Source: Litorimonas sp965205225 | Lineage (GTDB): Bacteria; Pseudomonadota; Alphaproteobacteria; Caulobacterales; Maricaulaceae | Reading direction: 5' to 3' | Length of the DNA stretch: 64,000 nt | Assembly (NCBI GenBank): GCA_965205225.1 | Contig: CBDBFZ010000002.1 | Coordinates: forward strand, 1,054,001 to 1,118,000 | Shown here: piece by piece, positions 52,404 to 61,682 of the stretch | Layout of the letters: each line of letters starts with the position of its first letter | Numbering within the stretch: the first letter of the stretch is position 1 | The notes under the pieces: generated by a model | Seen by the model: the letters and a program-made list of their open reading frames with translations, nothing else | The model's database searches: none | What the model was told of the DNA's origin: nothing | Program-made: the position numbers and the translations under genes

Positions 52404-53570
52404 ATGCAACTCTCCGAACATATTCAGCGCGTTGCCACCAGCGCAACCATGGCCATGACGCAGGCAGCGCGGGACAGACGCAGGGCGGGTCATCCTGTGA
52501 TCTCACTCAGCGCTGGTGAGCCCGACTTTGCAACCCCGGATCATATTCTTGAGGCCGCGCACCGCGCCATGCTTGACGGCAAGACGGGGTACACGGCGGT
52601 TGACGGTATTGCTGAGTTGAAACAGGCCATCGCGGCGAAATTCGCGCGCGATAATGATCTGTCCATCACTACCGCTCAGATCAATGTCTCGCCCGGCGGG
52701 AAAGCCGTGCTCTGGAATGCGCTGGCCGTCACTGTCGGTCCGGGCGACGAAGTGATCGTACCAACGCCCTGCTGGGTCAGCTATCCGGAAATGGTTAAAT
52801 TGACGGGGGCCACGCCCGTCATGTTGCCCGGCGGATCCGACTTCAAGATTACGGCGGAGCAGCTCAGAGCTGCAATCACACCTTCGACACGCTGGCTCAT
52901 GCTCAATTCGCCGAGCAACCCAACAGGAGCCGTTTACTCGAAAACCGAGCTCCTGGCACTGGCTGACGTGCTGCGCAATCATCCGCACGTCATGCTATTG
53001 TCGGACGATATTTACGAAGCGCTGGTGTTCGGAGAGGCAACGTTCGCGACCATGGCAAGCGTGGCTCCGGATCTTGCAGACCGCATATTGACCATGAACG
53101 GCGTGTCCAAAGCCTATGCCATGACCGGCTTTCGCATCGGCTACGGCGCAGGTCCAGACTGGCTGATAGTGGCCATGCGCAAATTCATGGGTCAGACGAC
53201 CTCTAACCCGACATCAATCAGCCAGTGGGCGGCGGTGGCAGCGCTGACAGGGTCACAGAATTTTCTGGATGGCTGGTGTGCACAGTATCGGGCGCGCCGT
53301 GTATTGATGACCAATGCGTTGAATGCCGCTGACCTCAGCTGCGCCTTGCCGGACGGAGCCTTCTACGTCTTCGCCAATTGCGAGGCTGTGATGGCGAGGC
53401 TGGGGTTTCAGTCCGATGCGGATTTCGCGATGGCCCTGCTGAAGGAGGCGGATGTGGCCACGGTCCCCGGCTCCGCCTTTCACGCGCCAGGCTATATCCG
53501 CTTGTCCTACGCCGCATCGACCGAGGACATTGACTGTGCCTGTTCTAAAATCGCAGCGTTCTGCGCGTAG
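52404..53570 (+). CDS. Class I aminotransferase (aspartate aminotransferase-like)
   Basis: The 388-residue PLP enzyme of fold type I, subgroup I-gamma/beta, has the PLP Lys at 236 (MNGVSKAYAMTGFRIGY), with SPSNPTGAVY (Asn172), SDDIYEALVF (Asp202, Tyr204) and the C-terminal Arg in GYIRLSYAAS. It resembles AspC-type enzymes of Alphaproteobacteria that transfer amino groups between aspartate and 2-oxoglutarate. Length is normal. It lies divergent from the EamA transporter. Confidence 0.9.
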   Translation: MQLSEHIQRVATSATMAMTQAARDRRRAGHPVISLSAGEPDFATPDHILEAAHRAMLDGKTGYTAVDGIAELKQAIAAKFARDNDLSITTAQINVSPGGKAVLWNALAVTVGPGDEVIVPTPCWVSYPEMVKLTGATPVMLPGGSDFKITAEQLRAAITPSTRWLMLNSPSNPTGAVYSKTELLALADVLRNHPHVMLLSDDIYEALVFGEATFATMASVAPDLADRILTMNGVSKAYAMTGFRIGYGAGPDWLIVAMRKFMGQTTSNPTSISQWAAVAALTGSQNFLDGWCAQYRARRVLMTNALNAADLSCALPDGAFYVFANCEAVMARLGFQSDADFAMALLKEADVATVPGSAFHAPGYIRLSYAASTEDIDCACSKIAAFCA

Positions 53571-53606
53571 GCGAATTAACTACGGCGCTGACCCAAGCAA
53601 AGCCAA

Positions 53607-53826
53607 TCACGTTTTGGCAGGCCGTAGAGCTGGTCCATGAATTCCATCTGCAACCTGATCGTTTTCAACAATGGCGATCACCATTCTCATCATTTCGGAT
53701 TTCTGCATCAGGGCGATTGCTCGGCGATCAATTTCATTGGTGTTGACGCCAGGAGCACGGGTGAACTGGGCGTGAGCGACCGAACCGGAAAAACACTAAA
53801 ATAAGAAGGGTCAGCCAAAACTTCAT
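53607..53826 (-). pseudogene. Secreted serine hydrolase (beta-lactamase-like) N-terminal remnant
   Basis: MKFWLTLLILVFF at 53826 forms the start of a signal peptide. After a frame change, GSVAHAQFTRAPGVNTNEID and RRAIALMQKSEMMRMVIAIV-ENDQVADG follow, which resemble the N-terminus of class C beta-lactamase-like hydrolases (LM-K-DVPGMAIAVVEDG). It then stops; no catalytic SxxK is present. Confidence 0.4.
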
Positions 53827-53888
53827 GAAAGCAGGATAAGGGATATATTTGGTCAATATCGAGACGGTTCCCTTATGGCGCGCATTAC

Positions 53889-54734
53889 TCAAGCTGAAGC
53901 AAGTATAATCCAGCCGATCAATGCAAGACCTAGGCCCAAACGGTACAGCATGAAGGGGAAAAAGCCGATGCGGGTCACAAATCGCAAGAATAGAGCAATG
54001 GCTGCATATGCGATAGCAAAGGATAGAATTGCGACGACGAGTCCTTGCCCGAGGGTCGCGCTCCCCATATTCTCGCCCGAGGCAAGTTTGAGAAGCGCGT
54101 AGGCCCCGCCCGCACCGATAACCGGCAGGCTCATCAACATGGAAAAGCGCGCTGCAGCCTCTCTTGACAGGCCAATCGCACGGCCTGCACTCATCGTAAT
54201 CCCAGATCGCGATGTGCCGGGAATAAAGGCAATAATCTGCGCCAGACCCATGCCAAACGCCCCGCGCCAGCTGAGTGTGTCCATGTCTCGCGCGTCCCTG
54301 GCCCAGATATCAGACAGCCACAGAACAATACCAAAAATCATCGTTACGGCCGCGATCAAAGCTGGATTACGAAGCGTCTCATCCCTACCGCTGCTGGCCA
54401 GAAGAAGACCGACTATGAGTGCTGGCGGGGTCGCGACAATCAGATTGAGTGCCAGGACTGATCCCCGCGTCAATTTGCTCCTCGCAAGATCGCGAAGGCC
54501 CAGGATCATCTCAACCACATCCTTGCGAAAATAGAGCAGTACGGAAAACAGCGTCCCGAAATGGGCCATCACATCGATCAACACGCCCTGCTCCGTCCAG
54601 CCGAAGACAGATTCGGGCAGGATGAGATGGGCAGAACTGGACACGGGCAGGAATTCCGTCAGCCCCTGTATCAGGGCGAGTAAAAGTGCCTGCCACCATG
54701 TCATGAGCGCGATTAGGCCGGACAGCGTTAGCAT
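53889..54734 (-). CDS. uppP: Undecaprenyl-diphosphate phosphatase
   Basis: UppP (BacA) dephosphorylates undecaprenyl diphosphate to recycle the lipid carrier for peptidoglycan and is an inner-membrane protein. The motifs ALIQGLTEFLPVSSSAHLI and FIPGTSRSGITMSAGRAIGL, holding the catalytic Glu and Ser/Arg residues, are intact, with eight or so membrane helices. The ATG at 54734 is preceded by GGCGGAGACGTAACAG; the ATG at 54704 (MTWWQALLLAL) corresponds to the usual family start and is equally possible. Confidence 0.93.
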   Translation of the reverse strand: MLTLSGLIALMTWWQALLLALIQGLTEFLPVSSSAHLILPESVFGWTEQGVLIDVMAHFGTLFSVLLYFRKDVVEMILGLRDLARSKLTRGSVLALNLIVATPPALIVGLLLASSGRDETLRNPALIAAVTMIFGIVLWLSDIWARDARDMDTLSWRGAFGMGLAQIIAFIPGTSRSGITMSAGRAIGLSREAAARFSMLMSLPVIGAGGAYALLKLASGENMGSATLGQGLVVAILSFAIAYAAIALFLRFVTRIGFFPFMLYRLGLGLALIGWIILASA

Positions 54735-54984
54735 TCTGTTACGTCTCCGCCGCAAATCGGCCCTGTCCAATACAAATGAGGCGGAACGAAGACGATCCCT
54801 GACGGGTTAGATGAATATGCCCCGCACGATATTTATCACGGACACCGCTTCCCCGCTGAGATGCGCCTGTGCGGTTCGGCTGGACGGGCTGGACAATGGC
54901 TCGGCACATTGCCAAAACCCTCAACGGTGCCCCGCCATCTTCCAAATCCACGCATTCGGCGTCTTTCAGCGTCTGGCCGTTAGT

Positions 54985-57729
54985 CTAGTCGCTCAGCGCG
55001 TCGATTAACGAAGGCCCCTGCTCTGCTTTGAGGGCGGAGCAGAGTTCGATCCGCTCAATCGCCTGCATCAGGCTCCGCTCATATCCGGGAATGATGTCAG
55101 CCTTCGACAGATAGAAGCTCTCAGCATCGTCCCGTTCTTCGGTCGAACAAAACCCATTCGCGTCTGACGGTGTCCCACCGAGCCGTACATCCGGCACTTT
55201 GCGCGCGACATAATCGTCGAAATTGGCCTTGTACCACGTCCACGTCATCGCCTCATGTGCTTCATTGCCCAGCAAACCTGCGACAATCGTTCCGCTCTGC
55301 CGTCCCGTGAACGGACTATCCTTAGCAAGGGCGAGTTCAAGCAATCGCTCAGCTTGTTCAGAGTCCGGCGTTTGCGTGAGCGCGTTCAGGGCTGCGCTTT
55401 TTTCGAGCGGTGAACCGCTGGAGGCCAATTCGATCAATGGCTCGTAAGCAGCGGCAGGAACCCGGCGCATTGTCTCGCTGAACGCTGATCTCAGAATATT
55501 TGTTGGTACGTTGGCGCGTTTGGGCTGGTCTTGCTCCGAAATTCCCAGATCCAGATAAAGCGTCCCTTGGCGAAGAAGATAGTTCTTCGCTTCTGTGTTC
55601 TGCCCATGGGTCGCCAGTAAATTACCGAGTGTAGGCGACAGGAGATTGCCTTCGACCGTGTCCTTACCGCGCGTGCTGCGATATCGGTCCCCATAGGTTT
55701 CCTGGATGTGCTGAGCCAGACCAGCACGGACATCAGGGAGTTCAGAATGGATGAAGTTCAGCAACCGGGTCGACCCTGATGCCACATCATATTCAGGGTG
55801 CTGCGCAAAGGCGTTCATGCCCGACAAATAGGTCTCGGCATTAACTTCGCCGGCCCGGAAGGCCGCAACAAGGCTGTCCTGCGCCGACAGCACTTCCTTG
55901 GTGGAGAGATGGTCGAGATTGGCCATCAACTTACCCCATCCCTCACCGCTCATTGTGAACCGGTAATATCCAGCGCCATCTGCGTTGGGCATGACGGCAT
56001 CGGTACAATCGACGGGCGCGTTCAGCGTACCGGTCCGTTCCAGCATCAGATTACATTGCTTCGTGACCGCGTCATCCTTGATAAAGTTGGCGCAAATCGG
56101 GATTTGCCAGCTCTGGCCCTGTTCGACCTTGGAACCGAGCGGGGCATAACGCGACTGCGACAGTGACAAGGTCGTGTTACCACCCCGCTCACATGTCAGT
56201 TTGGCGGTGACCAGCGGCAGGCCGGGCTGATCGACGAAACTCTTCATCGCAGAGACAATTCTGGGGTTTTTCGATCCATCGGCAATTGACTGAAAGAAGT
56301 CGTCGGCGGACGCGACGTCGTCAGCGTAACGCTCCATATGCAGGCGAACACCGGTCTGGAAGGCGTCTTTGCCGACATAGTTTTCAAACATGTCGAGTAC
56401 GCCGCCGCCCTTTCGGTAAGTAATGCCGTCAAACTGATCCATCACATTCTCGGACCGTTCGAGAGGTTCCCGGACTTTTCGGGTCGTCGACAGGGTATCA
56501 ATATTCATAGCACCGAGTGACGCGTTCAGCGTTACATTCTCAAAATTACCGTCCGGCTGCCACAGGGTGAGGCCCTTATTGCCCATCCACGTCGCGAAGG
56601 CTTCGTTCAGCCAGATATCTTCCCACCAGACGGGTGTGACAAGATTGCCAAACCATTGATGTGCCAGCTCATGACTGTGAACGCGCGCATAGGCGCGCTT
56701 CTGAGACAGCGGCGCATCCTCATCGAGCAGGAGAAGATATTCCCGGTAGACGATGAGGCCCGGATTTTCCATCGCCCCAAATGCGTAATCGGGAGCCGCA
56801 ATCAGATCGAGTTTTTCATAGGGGTATTCGAGGCCAAAATACCCTTCCAGCGCGGATAGAAGCCCGTCCGTATTATTGAGGGCATAGGCCAACCGTTTAC
56901 CTTCACCGCGTGCTGCCAGGCCCCGCAGTGCCACAGGGCGCGAGCGGACGTCATTGGGCGGAAGATCGCCATACTCAACTACATCATAAGGCCCGACGGC
57001 AAAGGCAATTAGGTAGGTCGGCAGTGGACGGGTCTGTGCAAACTGATGTTTGATTAGACCGCCTTCCATCGGAGTTTCGGACAGTTTCGGCGTGTTGGAA
57101 ACAGCCACATTGCCCTCGGGCGATGTGATCGAGAGGGTGAAGGGTTGCTTGTATTTTGGTTCGTCAAAGGACGGGAAAGCTTCGCGCGCGCCAAGGGGCT
57201 CCATCTGCGTGACGATATAGGCATCTTCGCCGCGCTCAACTTTATAGGCTGAGTTGAGATTCAGATTGAACGGGGTTTCGTAAGTCAGGCGAATTACGCC
57301 ATCGCCTGCTGGAAGCGGCGTCCCCGCATCAAACCATGCCAGACCCGATGGAGCCTCCGCTTCGGAGACGACGTCGACTGTCAGCGCATAGGTCTCGCTA
57401 TCAATCTCGATAGATGCCTCGCTGACCGACACCTCTTTGGCGTGCATCCAGAACCCAGATGTCGTGTCGTTGATGGTCGCCTCGATTTCGACCTGACCGC
57501 TCATTGCGTCGGATCGTGGATCGATCATCAGGTCGATCCTGTAGGCTGACGGCGTGATCGTCTCCGGGAGTTGCGCGTGAGGAACGGTATCCCGAGAGGC
57601 AATGACTTTGGCATCAGGTATGACTTGAACGACTTCAGGACGCCCTTCCTCTGATGGTTCGGTATCTGCGGCCGGATTGCACGTAGTTAAAGCCAAAGTC
57701 GCTGTGGCAAGTAAAAGAGCATGTTTCAT
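54985..57729 (-). CDS. M1-family zinc aminopeptidase lipoprotein
   Basis: The 914-residue protein is exported: MKHALLLATATLALTTCNPA has a lipobox with Cys17. The M1 peptidase signature is complete: exopeptidase motif GAMEN (318-322), zinc motif HELAHQWFGN (353-362) and third ligand Glu376 (NEAFATW). The ERAP1-like C-terminal helical domain follows (VDQPGLPLVTAKLTCERGG onwards). It probably trims peptides in the periplasm or at the outer membrane. It is monocistronic. Confidence 0.94.
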   Translation of the reverse strand: MKHALLLATATLALTTCNPAADTEPSEEGRPEVVQVIPDAKVIASRDTVPHAQLPETITPSAYRIDLMIDPRSDAMSGQVEIEATINDTTSGFWMHAKEVSVSEASIEIDSETYALTVDVVSEAEAPSGLAWFDAGTPLPAGDGVIRLTYETPFNLNLNSAYKVERGEDAYIVTQMEPLGAREAFPSFDEPKYKQPFTLSITSPEGNVAVSNTPKLSETPMEGGLIKHQFAQTRPLPTYLIAFAVGPYDVVEYGDLPPNDVRSRPVALRGLAARGEGKRLAYALNNTDGLLSALEGYFGLEYPYEKLDLIAAPDYAFGAMENPGLIVYREYLLLLDEDAPLSQKRAYARVHSHELAHQWFGNLVTPVWWEDIWLNEAFATWMGNKGLTLWQPDGNFENVTLNASLGAMNIDTLSTTRKVREPLERSENVMDQFDGITYRKGGGVLDMFENYVGKDAFQTGVRLHMERYADDVASADDFFQSIADGSKNPRIVSAMKSFVDQPGLPLVTAKLTCERGGNTTLSLSQSRYAPLGSKVEQGQSWQIPICANFIKDDAVTKQCNLMLERTGTLNAPVDCTDAVMPNADGAGYYRFTMSGEGWGKLMANLDHLSTKEVLSAQDSLVAAFRAGEVNAETYLSGMNAFAQHPEYDVASGSTRLLNFIHSELPDVRAGLAQHIQETYGDRYRSTRGKDTVEGNLLSPTLGNLLATHGQNTEAKNYLLRQGTLYLDLGISEQDQPKRANVPTNILRSAFSETMRRVPAAAYEPLIELASSGSPLEKSAALNALTQTPDSEQAERLLELALAKDSPFTGRQSGTIVAGLLGNEAHEAMTWTWYKANFDDYVARKVPDVRLGGTPSDANGFCSTEERDDAESFYLSKADIIPGYERSLMQAIERIELCSALKAEQGPSLIDALSD

Positions 57730-57845
57730 GGGTTCAATTTCCGAATGAGGTCGACATTGACCTGACCTTAACCTCTGCGATCCCGCCGTGCCAACTCACA
57801 TATTAAAGTTATGGTATAACGATGCAGCCGTGATAAACGGCAGCT

Positions 57846-58895
57846 ATGTCCGCTTACGGCTCAACAGATGATCCGCGTACAAACGCAAGCCGCGATGACC
57901 GGTTTGATCTGTCTGACCGCAAGGGTCGGCCGGGACGGCTGCCGCCTGAGGGATCGTCGGTCATCACCCGGCGAATTACGGCTTTGGCTCTGGCGCTGGG
58001 TATATTCATGGCGGCCGGGAAACTGTGGCTGTTCACCTTGACCGGCTCTGTCGGAGTTCTATCCTCACTTGTGCATAGCGCACTGGATATGGTTGCGGCA
58101 GCCAGTTCTTTCATTGCCGTACGCTTCGCTGCTCGCCCCCCGACGGAGCGATACCGGTTTGGGTTCGGCAAGGCCGAGAGTTTTTCGGCCGTATTTCAGG
58201 TCTGCCTGATCGGCTTGGCCGCCTTTCACCTGTTTGGAGCTGCGACTGGCGCCCTGATGGGATCTGGCGGAATGGAATTAGACCATGCAGAACACGGCCA
58301 CGCCATTGATAGATCAACCATCGCTATTGTCGTCATGAGCGGGTTCGTCGTCCTGACCGTCTGGCTACTGATTGCGCAAAGCTGGGCCATCCGCGCAACA
58401 GGCTCGATCGCCGTCAGAGGCGACCGAGCCCACTATACGGCAGACCTATTCGGCAATCTGTTTGTGATCATGGGGCTCGCAATCGCAACATTGACTGAGG
58501 CGTATTGGGCAGATGCAGCGGTTGGTGTGGTCATGGCGATATGGATCATATTCACGGGCTACCGGGTTGCTCGCCTCGCCTGGGCGCAACTCATGGATCA
58601 GGAACTCAACCCGTTAGAGCGCAAACTGGTCGTCAACAGGGTCATGGCCGATCCGCAGATCCGGGCTGTTACCCACTTGCGGACACGGGCGTCAGGCCCG
58701 CATCTTCATATTCAGATGCAGATGGATCTCGATCCCCATCTATCCCTGGCCGAAAGCCACGATATTGTCGTCGCAGCCGAAAAGCGCCTGATGGCGGCCT
58801 TTCCCGCCGCTGATATCCTGATTCATCCCCATCCCGCAGGCTGCGCGCAGACGCATGGTAATGCGCGTTTTGATACCGCAAAAAACAGCTCTTAA
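57846..58895 (+). CDS. Cation diffusion facilitator (FieF/ZitB type)
   Basis: The 349-residue protein has a hydrophilic start, then six membrane helices. Metal-site residues are seen in VHSALDMVAAASSF (helix 2) and GDRAHYTADLFGNLFV (helix 5), a His/Asp pair as in zinc-preferring members. The loop has a short His stretch (LDHAEHGHAID). The C-terminal cytoplasmic dimerisation domain ends LHIQMQMDLDPHLSLAESHDI with DILIHPHP. It exports zinc, iron or cadmium by proton antiport. Confidence 0.92.
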   Translation: MSAYGSTDDPRTNASRDDRFDLSDRKGRPGRLPPEGSSVITRRITALALALGIFMAAGKLWLFTLTGSVGVLSSLVHSALDMVAAASSFIAVRFAARPPTERYRFGFGKAESFSAVFQVCLIGLAAFHLFGAATGALMGSGGMELDHAEHGHAIDRSTIAIVVMSGFVVLTVWLLIAQSWAIRATGSIAVRGDRAHYTADLFGNLFVIMGLAIATLTEAYWADAAVGVVMAIWIIFTGYRVARLAWAQLMDQELNPLERKLVVNRVMADPQIRAVTHLRTRASGPHLHIQMQMDLDPHLSLAESHDIVVAAEKRLMAAFPAADILIHPHPAGCAQTHGNARFDTAKNSS

Positions 58896-58944
58896 CCCTG
58901 TTATTTAAAGCTTCGTTTGCCATGAATGGGCTAGGGGGATCTGG

Positions 58945-59619
58945 ATGCGGACATTGTACCATTATCCGTTGCATCCTGGCTGCCGGGCCGCGCGGATTTG
59001 TTTTGCCGAAAAAAAACTGAAGCTGTGCGAAATCATTATCAATCCGTGGGATCCAGACGAAAAATTCCTATCGCTATCCGCCGAACATGTACCGCCCATA
59101 CTCACAGATCTGTCAAAGTCTGGCACTGTCGTCATTGTCGGCACTCAAACCTTGTGCGAGTATGCCGACGAATCCAGTGCTCGCAATCCGCTCATGCCCG
59201 GCGAGCGCCATCACCGCGCGGAAATTCGCCGTCTATGCATCTGGTTCGGGCAACGTTTCGATCACGAAGTCAACGCACTCATTCTTCCAGAGAAATTGGA
59301 AACAATCTTCATCGGTGGAATGCCGGACCCGGACGCGCTTCGCAAAGGTCGGGCAACCTTACGCGATCATCTGGCCTACCTTAGCTGGCTGCTCAGCATT
59401 CGGGATGGGCTGGCCGGACCGACCTTTACCCTGGCAGATATCATGGCGTCGGCCCATCTCTCCTGCCTCGACTATCTCGGCGAAGTTCCCTGGCCGGAAT
59501 TTCCTGCGGTACAGGAATGGTATCAGACGATCAAATCTCGTCCGTCCTTTCGTCCATTGCTTACGGATCGTTTACCCGGCATTCGGCCACCGCAGCATTA
59601 TGCCAATCTCGATTTCTAA
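58945..59619 (+). CDS. Glutathione S-transferase-family protein
   Basis: The 224-residue protein has an N-terminal thioredoxin-like domain (LYHYPLHPGCRAARICFAEK; the VPPIL cis-Pro and TLCEYADES motifs bind glutathione) and a helical C-terminal domain (AYLSWLLSIRDGLAGPTFTL, ADIMASAHLSCLDYLGE). Start ATG follows GGGGGATCTGG. The gene lies three bases before queG. It is frequent next to queG in Alphaproteobacteria; substrate unknown. Confidence 0.9.
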   Translation: MRTLYHYPLHPGCRAARICFAEKKLKLCEIIINPWDPDEKFLSLSAEHVPPILTDLSKSGTVVIVGTQTLCEYADESSARNPLMPGERHHRAEIRRLCIWFGQRFDHEVNALILPEKLETIFIGGMPDPDALRKGRATLRDHLAYLSWLLSIRDGLAGPTFTLADIMASAHLSCLDYLGEVPWPEFPAVQEWYQTIKSRPSFRPLLTDRLPGIRPPQHYANLDF

Positions 59620-59621
59620 CC

Positions 59622-60659
59622 ATGTCTTCGCCGCATAATCCGCTGGTCCGATTGACGCAGCGCGCCGAAGCGCTCGGCTTCACGGCTCCGCATATTGTCG
59701 ATCTCCGCACATATGGCGATGAGGCGGGAGACCGTCTGCGGGACTTTGTGGCACAAGGTCGACACGCCAGCATGGAGTGGATGAAAACGACGCAGGATCG
59801 GCGCGCCCATCCCAGATCACTCTGGCCCGAAGCTAGATCAGCGGTACTTTTTGGCATGAATTATGGGCCTGAGGCGAACCCTCTCGCCACATTGGAACAA
59901 ACCGACCGCGCGACCATTTCCGTCTATGCGCGGGGGCGCGACTATCATGACGTCATGAAAGGGCGGCTGAAAGAACTGGCCGGCCTGTTGGCAGGCGATA
60001 CGGGCACAGATGTCAAAGTCTTTGTCGATACAGCGCCATTGATGGAAAAACCTCTGGCCGCTGCAGCGGGACTGGGCTGGCAAGGCAAACACACCAACCT
60101 CTTATCGCGTGAGTGGGGGAACTGGCTCTTTATCGGAACAATTCTGAGCGCAGCGGACCTCCCGCCGACCAGACTCGAAATAGATCATTGTGGGTCATGC
60201 CGCGACTGTCTCGATGCTTGTCCAACAGATGCGTTTGTCGCCCCCTATCAGCTCGATGCACGGCGGTGTATTTCTTACCTGACGATTGAGCATGACGGCC
60301 CAATCAATGTCGAGCTGAGAGAAAAAATGGGCAACCGGATCTATGGGTGCGATGACTGCCTCGCTGTCTGCCCCTGGAACAAGTTTGCTCAGGTCGGACG
60401 GGAGGTCAAGCTCGCCGCCCGCGACGATCTTAACGCTCCGTCACTGGCAGACCTCGCAACCCTCGGCGAAGCGGGCTTTCGGGCACATTTCTCACGATCG
60501 CCGATCAAGCGGATTGGCTGGCTTCGCTTTTTACGTAACGTGCTCTACGCCATCGGGAATTCAGGTGATAGCAGCCTGCGAAACATCGCGGTCATATATG
60601 TTGATCACGACGATTCTACTATAAGTAGTGCAGCGCGCTGGAGTCTTCAGAGATTGTAA
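59622..60659 (+). CDS. queG: Epoxyqueuosine reductase QueG
   Basis: QueG performs the last step of queuosine synthesis, reducing epoxyqueuosine in tRNA with cobalamin and two 4Fe-4S clusters. The ATG at 59622 gives 345 residues. Both cluster motifs are present (CGSCRDCLDACP, C190-C200; YGCDDCLAVCPWNKF, C243-C250, with C216), plus VDTAPLMEKPLAAAAGLGWQGKHTNL with the catalytic Asp136. Dependence on cobalamin is notable, since cobS is in the same window and cobT is missing beside it. It is co-transcribed with the GST gene. Confidence 0.95.
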   Translation: MSSPHNPLVRLTQRAEALGFTAPHIVDLRTYGDEAGDRLRDFVAQGRHASMEWMKTTQDRRAHPRSLWPEARSAVLFGMNYGPEANPLATLEQTDRATISVYARGRDYHDVMKGRLKELAGLLAGDTGTDVKVFVDTAPLMEKPLAAAAGLGWQGKHTNLLSREWGNWLFIGTILSAADLPPTRLEIDHCGSCRDCLDACPTDAFVAPYQLDARRCISYLTIEHDGPINVELREKMGNRIYGCDDCLAVCPWNKFAQVGREVKLAARDDLNAPSLADLATLGEAGFRAHFSRSPIKRIGWLRFLRNVLYAIGNSGDSSLRNIAVIYVDHDDSTISSAARWSLQRL

Positions 60660-60814
60660 AATAATCTCAATGACTTGCGGAAATCTACACGGTCAGGTTT
60701 AGGCTGGGGTGCCTCAAAGGTCGTTCCGATCCAGCTTCCTTCATCGGGATCGAATGGACAGCCTATTGAAAGATCACAGCTAGGCATGACCCTTCATCTT
60801 TAGTGATTGATGGT

Positions 60815-60862
60815 TGTCAATAAATTCTTGACAAGCACCAATTTGTCAACATATGCTTGACG
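60815..60862 (+). promoter_or_regulatory. Two matching palindromic operators at the HTH-gene promoter
   Basis: TGTCAA-N7-TTGACA at 60815-60833 and TGTCAA-N7-TTGACG at 60844-60862 are near-identical 19-bp sites, centres 29 bases apart. The first TTGACA can also be a -35 box, with TATGCT at 60852-60857 as -10 (18-base spacing). Thus the sites overlap the likely promoter of the gene starting at 60884, a layout suited to autorepression. Confidence 0.65.
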
Positions 60863-60883
60863 TGTGAGAAGAGTAGGCATGAA

Positions 60884-61453
60884 ATGAATCCCGTTAGAGA
60901 ATTAGAGCTTCGCAACCAACTGTCAGATTTCATTTTGAACTGGCATACGGATGGAAAGCCGGAAAGCCTAGAGAGTGCTGACATAGAGAACTTCAAACAA
61001 TTAATAATAGAGTCCTCAATCGTAGTCGATGAGTCTCACAAATCCTTGAAACAATGGGTGCAGGCCGGTCGCCGTGCAGGCCTGAAATGGGTGGAAATTG
61101 GTGAACTTTTAGGTTTTAGTCGGCAGGCTGCTCAACAAAGATTTTCTGATTCGAAATTTCTTTTTGGGAACGAAACAGATCTTGAGACACAAAATGAAAA
61201 TCAGATAATTATCTCTGACGTTAACGCATTCAATGAAAAAGTAATTATGAAGCAACAGGGCTTGAAAGGACGTAAACTTGTCGGCGTAGGTTGGATGAAA
61301 CTGTTTTTTATACAGACCACTAATGAGGTGGAAAATATACGCAAGGTTAGCCTGAAAGCGGGAGGTGATGCCCGCTATGAAGCCTGTGACTGGATCCATG
61401 TCGCAAGTTGGTTTCATTATCGCTACTATACTCGCTCAAAGCCCTCACAATAA
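60884..61453 (+). CDS. Small HTH protein at the head of the MotA-FHA-PP2C region
   Basis: The 189-residue protein starts at ATG 60884. Residues 68-88 (KWVEIGELLGFSRQAAQQRF) form a good helix-turn-helix. The remainder is Asn/Lys-rich and not recognised. The two palindromes just upstream suggest it controls itself. Base composition is clearly more AT-rich than in queG upstream, pointing to acquired DNA. Its last codons touch an IS5-type scar, so the natural C-terminus may have been replaced. Confidence 0.65.
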   Translation: MNPVRELELRNQLSDFILNWHTDGKPESLESADIENFKQLIIESSIVVDESHKSLKQWVQAGRRAGLKWVEIGELLGFSRQAAQQRFSDSKFLFGNETDLETQNENQIIISDVNAFNEKVIMKQQGLKGRKLVGVGWMKLFFIQTTNEVENIRKVSLKAGGDARYEACDWIHVASWFHYRYYTRSKPSQ

Positions 61454-61560
61454 GCAGGCGCCGATCTATAATCGCTATATAGGCTGGGCGCGGCGTGGGA
61501 TATGGGCCGGGATTTTTGATGCTCTGGCTGTGCGTCATCCTATTAAATGGCACAGATTAT
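61440..61560 (+). mobile_element. IS5-family transposase fragment
   Basis: In one frame the sequence reads PHNKQAPIYNRYIGWARRGI then WAGIFDALAV. The pattern PHKT-YNR-x-RW-RRG-W-x-IF-ALA is typical of the segment before the first catalytic Asp in IS5-family transposases. Only about 30 residues survive. It lies between the HTH gene and the membrane-protein gene and may have removed DNA there. Confidence 0.6.
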
Positions 61561-61682
61561 GGGCCAGGCTAAGGGAGTCTTTGCTCATCGGTTGTAAATA
61601 TCATCAGGTGTTGAAAAGACATTGAAACTGATACATAGTTTTGAAAGCTTAAATAGGGGGAATACATGCAAAGACGGCTGTA

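Noticed and set aside
54771..54984. Short ORF resembling the start of an SDR protein (RTIFITDTASPL)
   Set aside because: The similarity covers only about 12 residues and no Rossmann glycine motif is complete.
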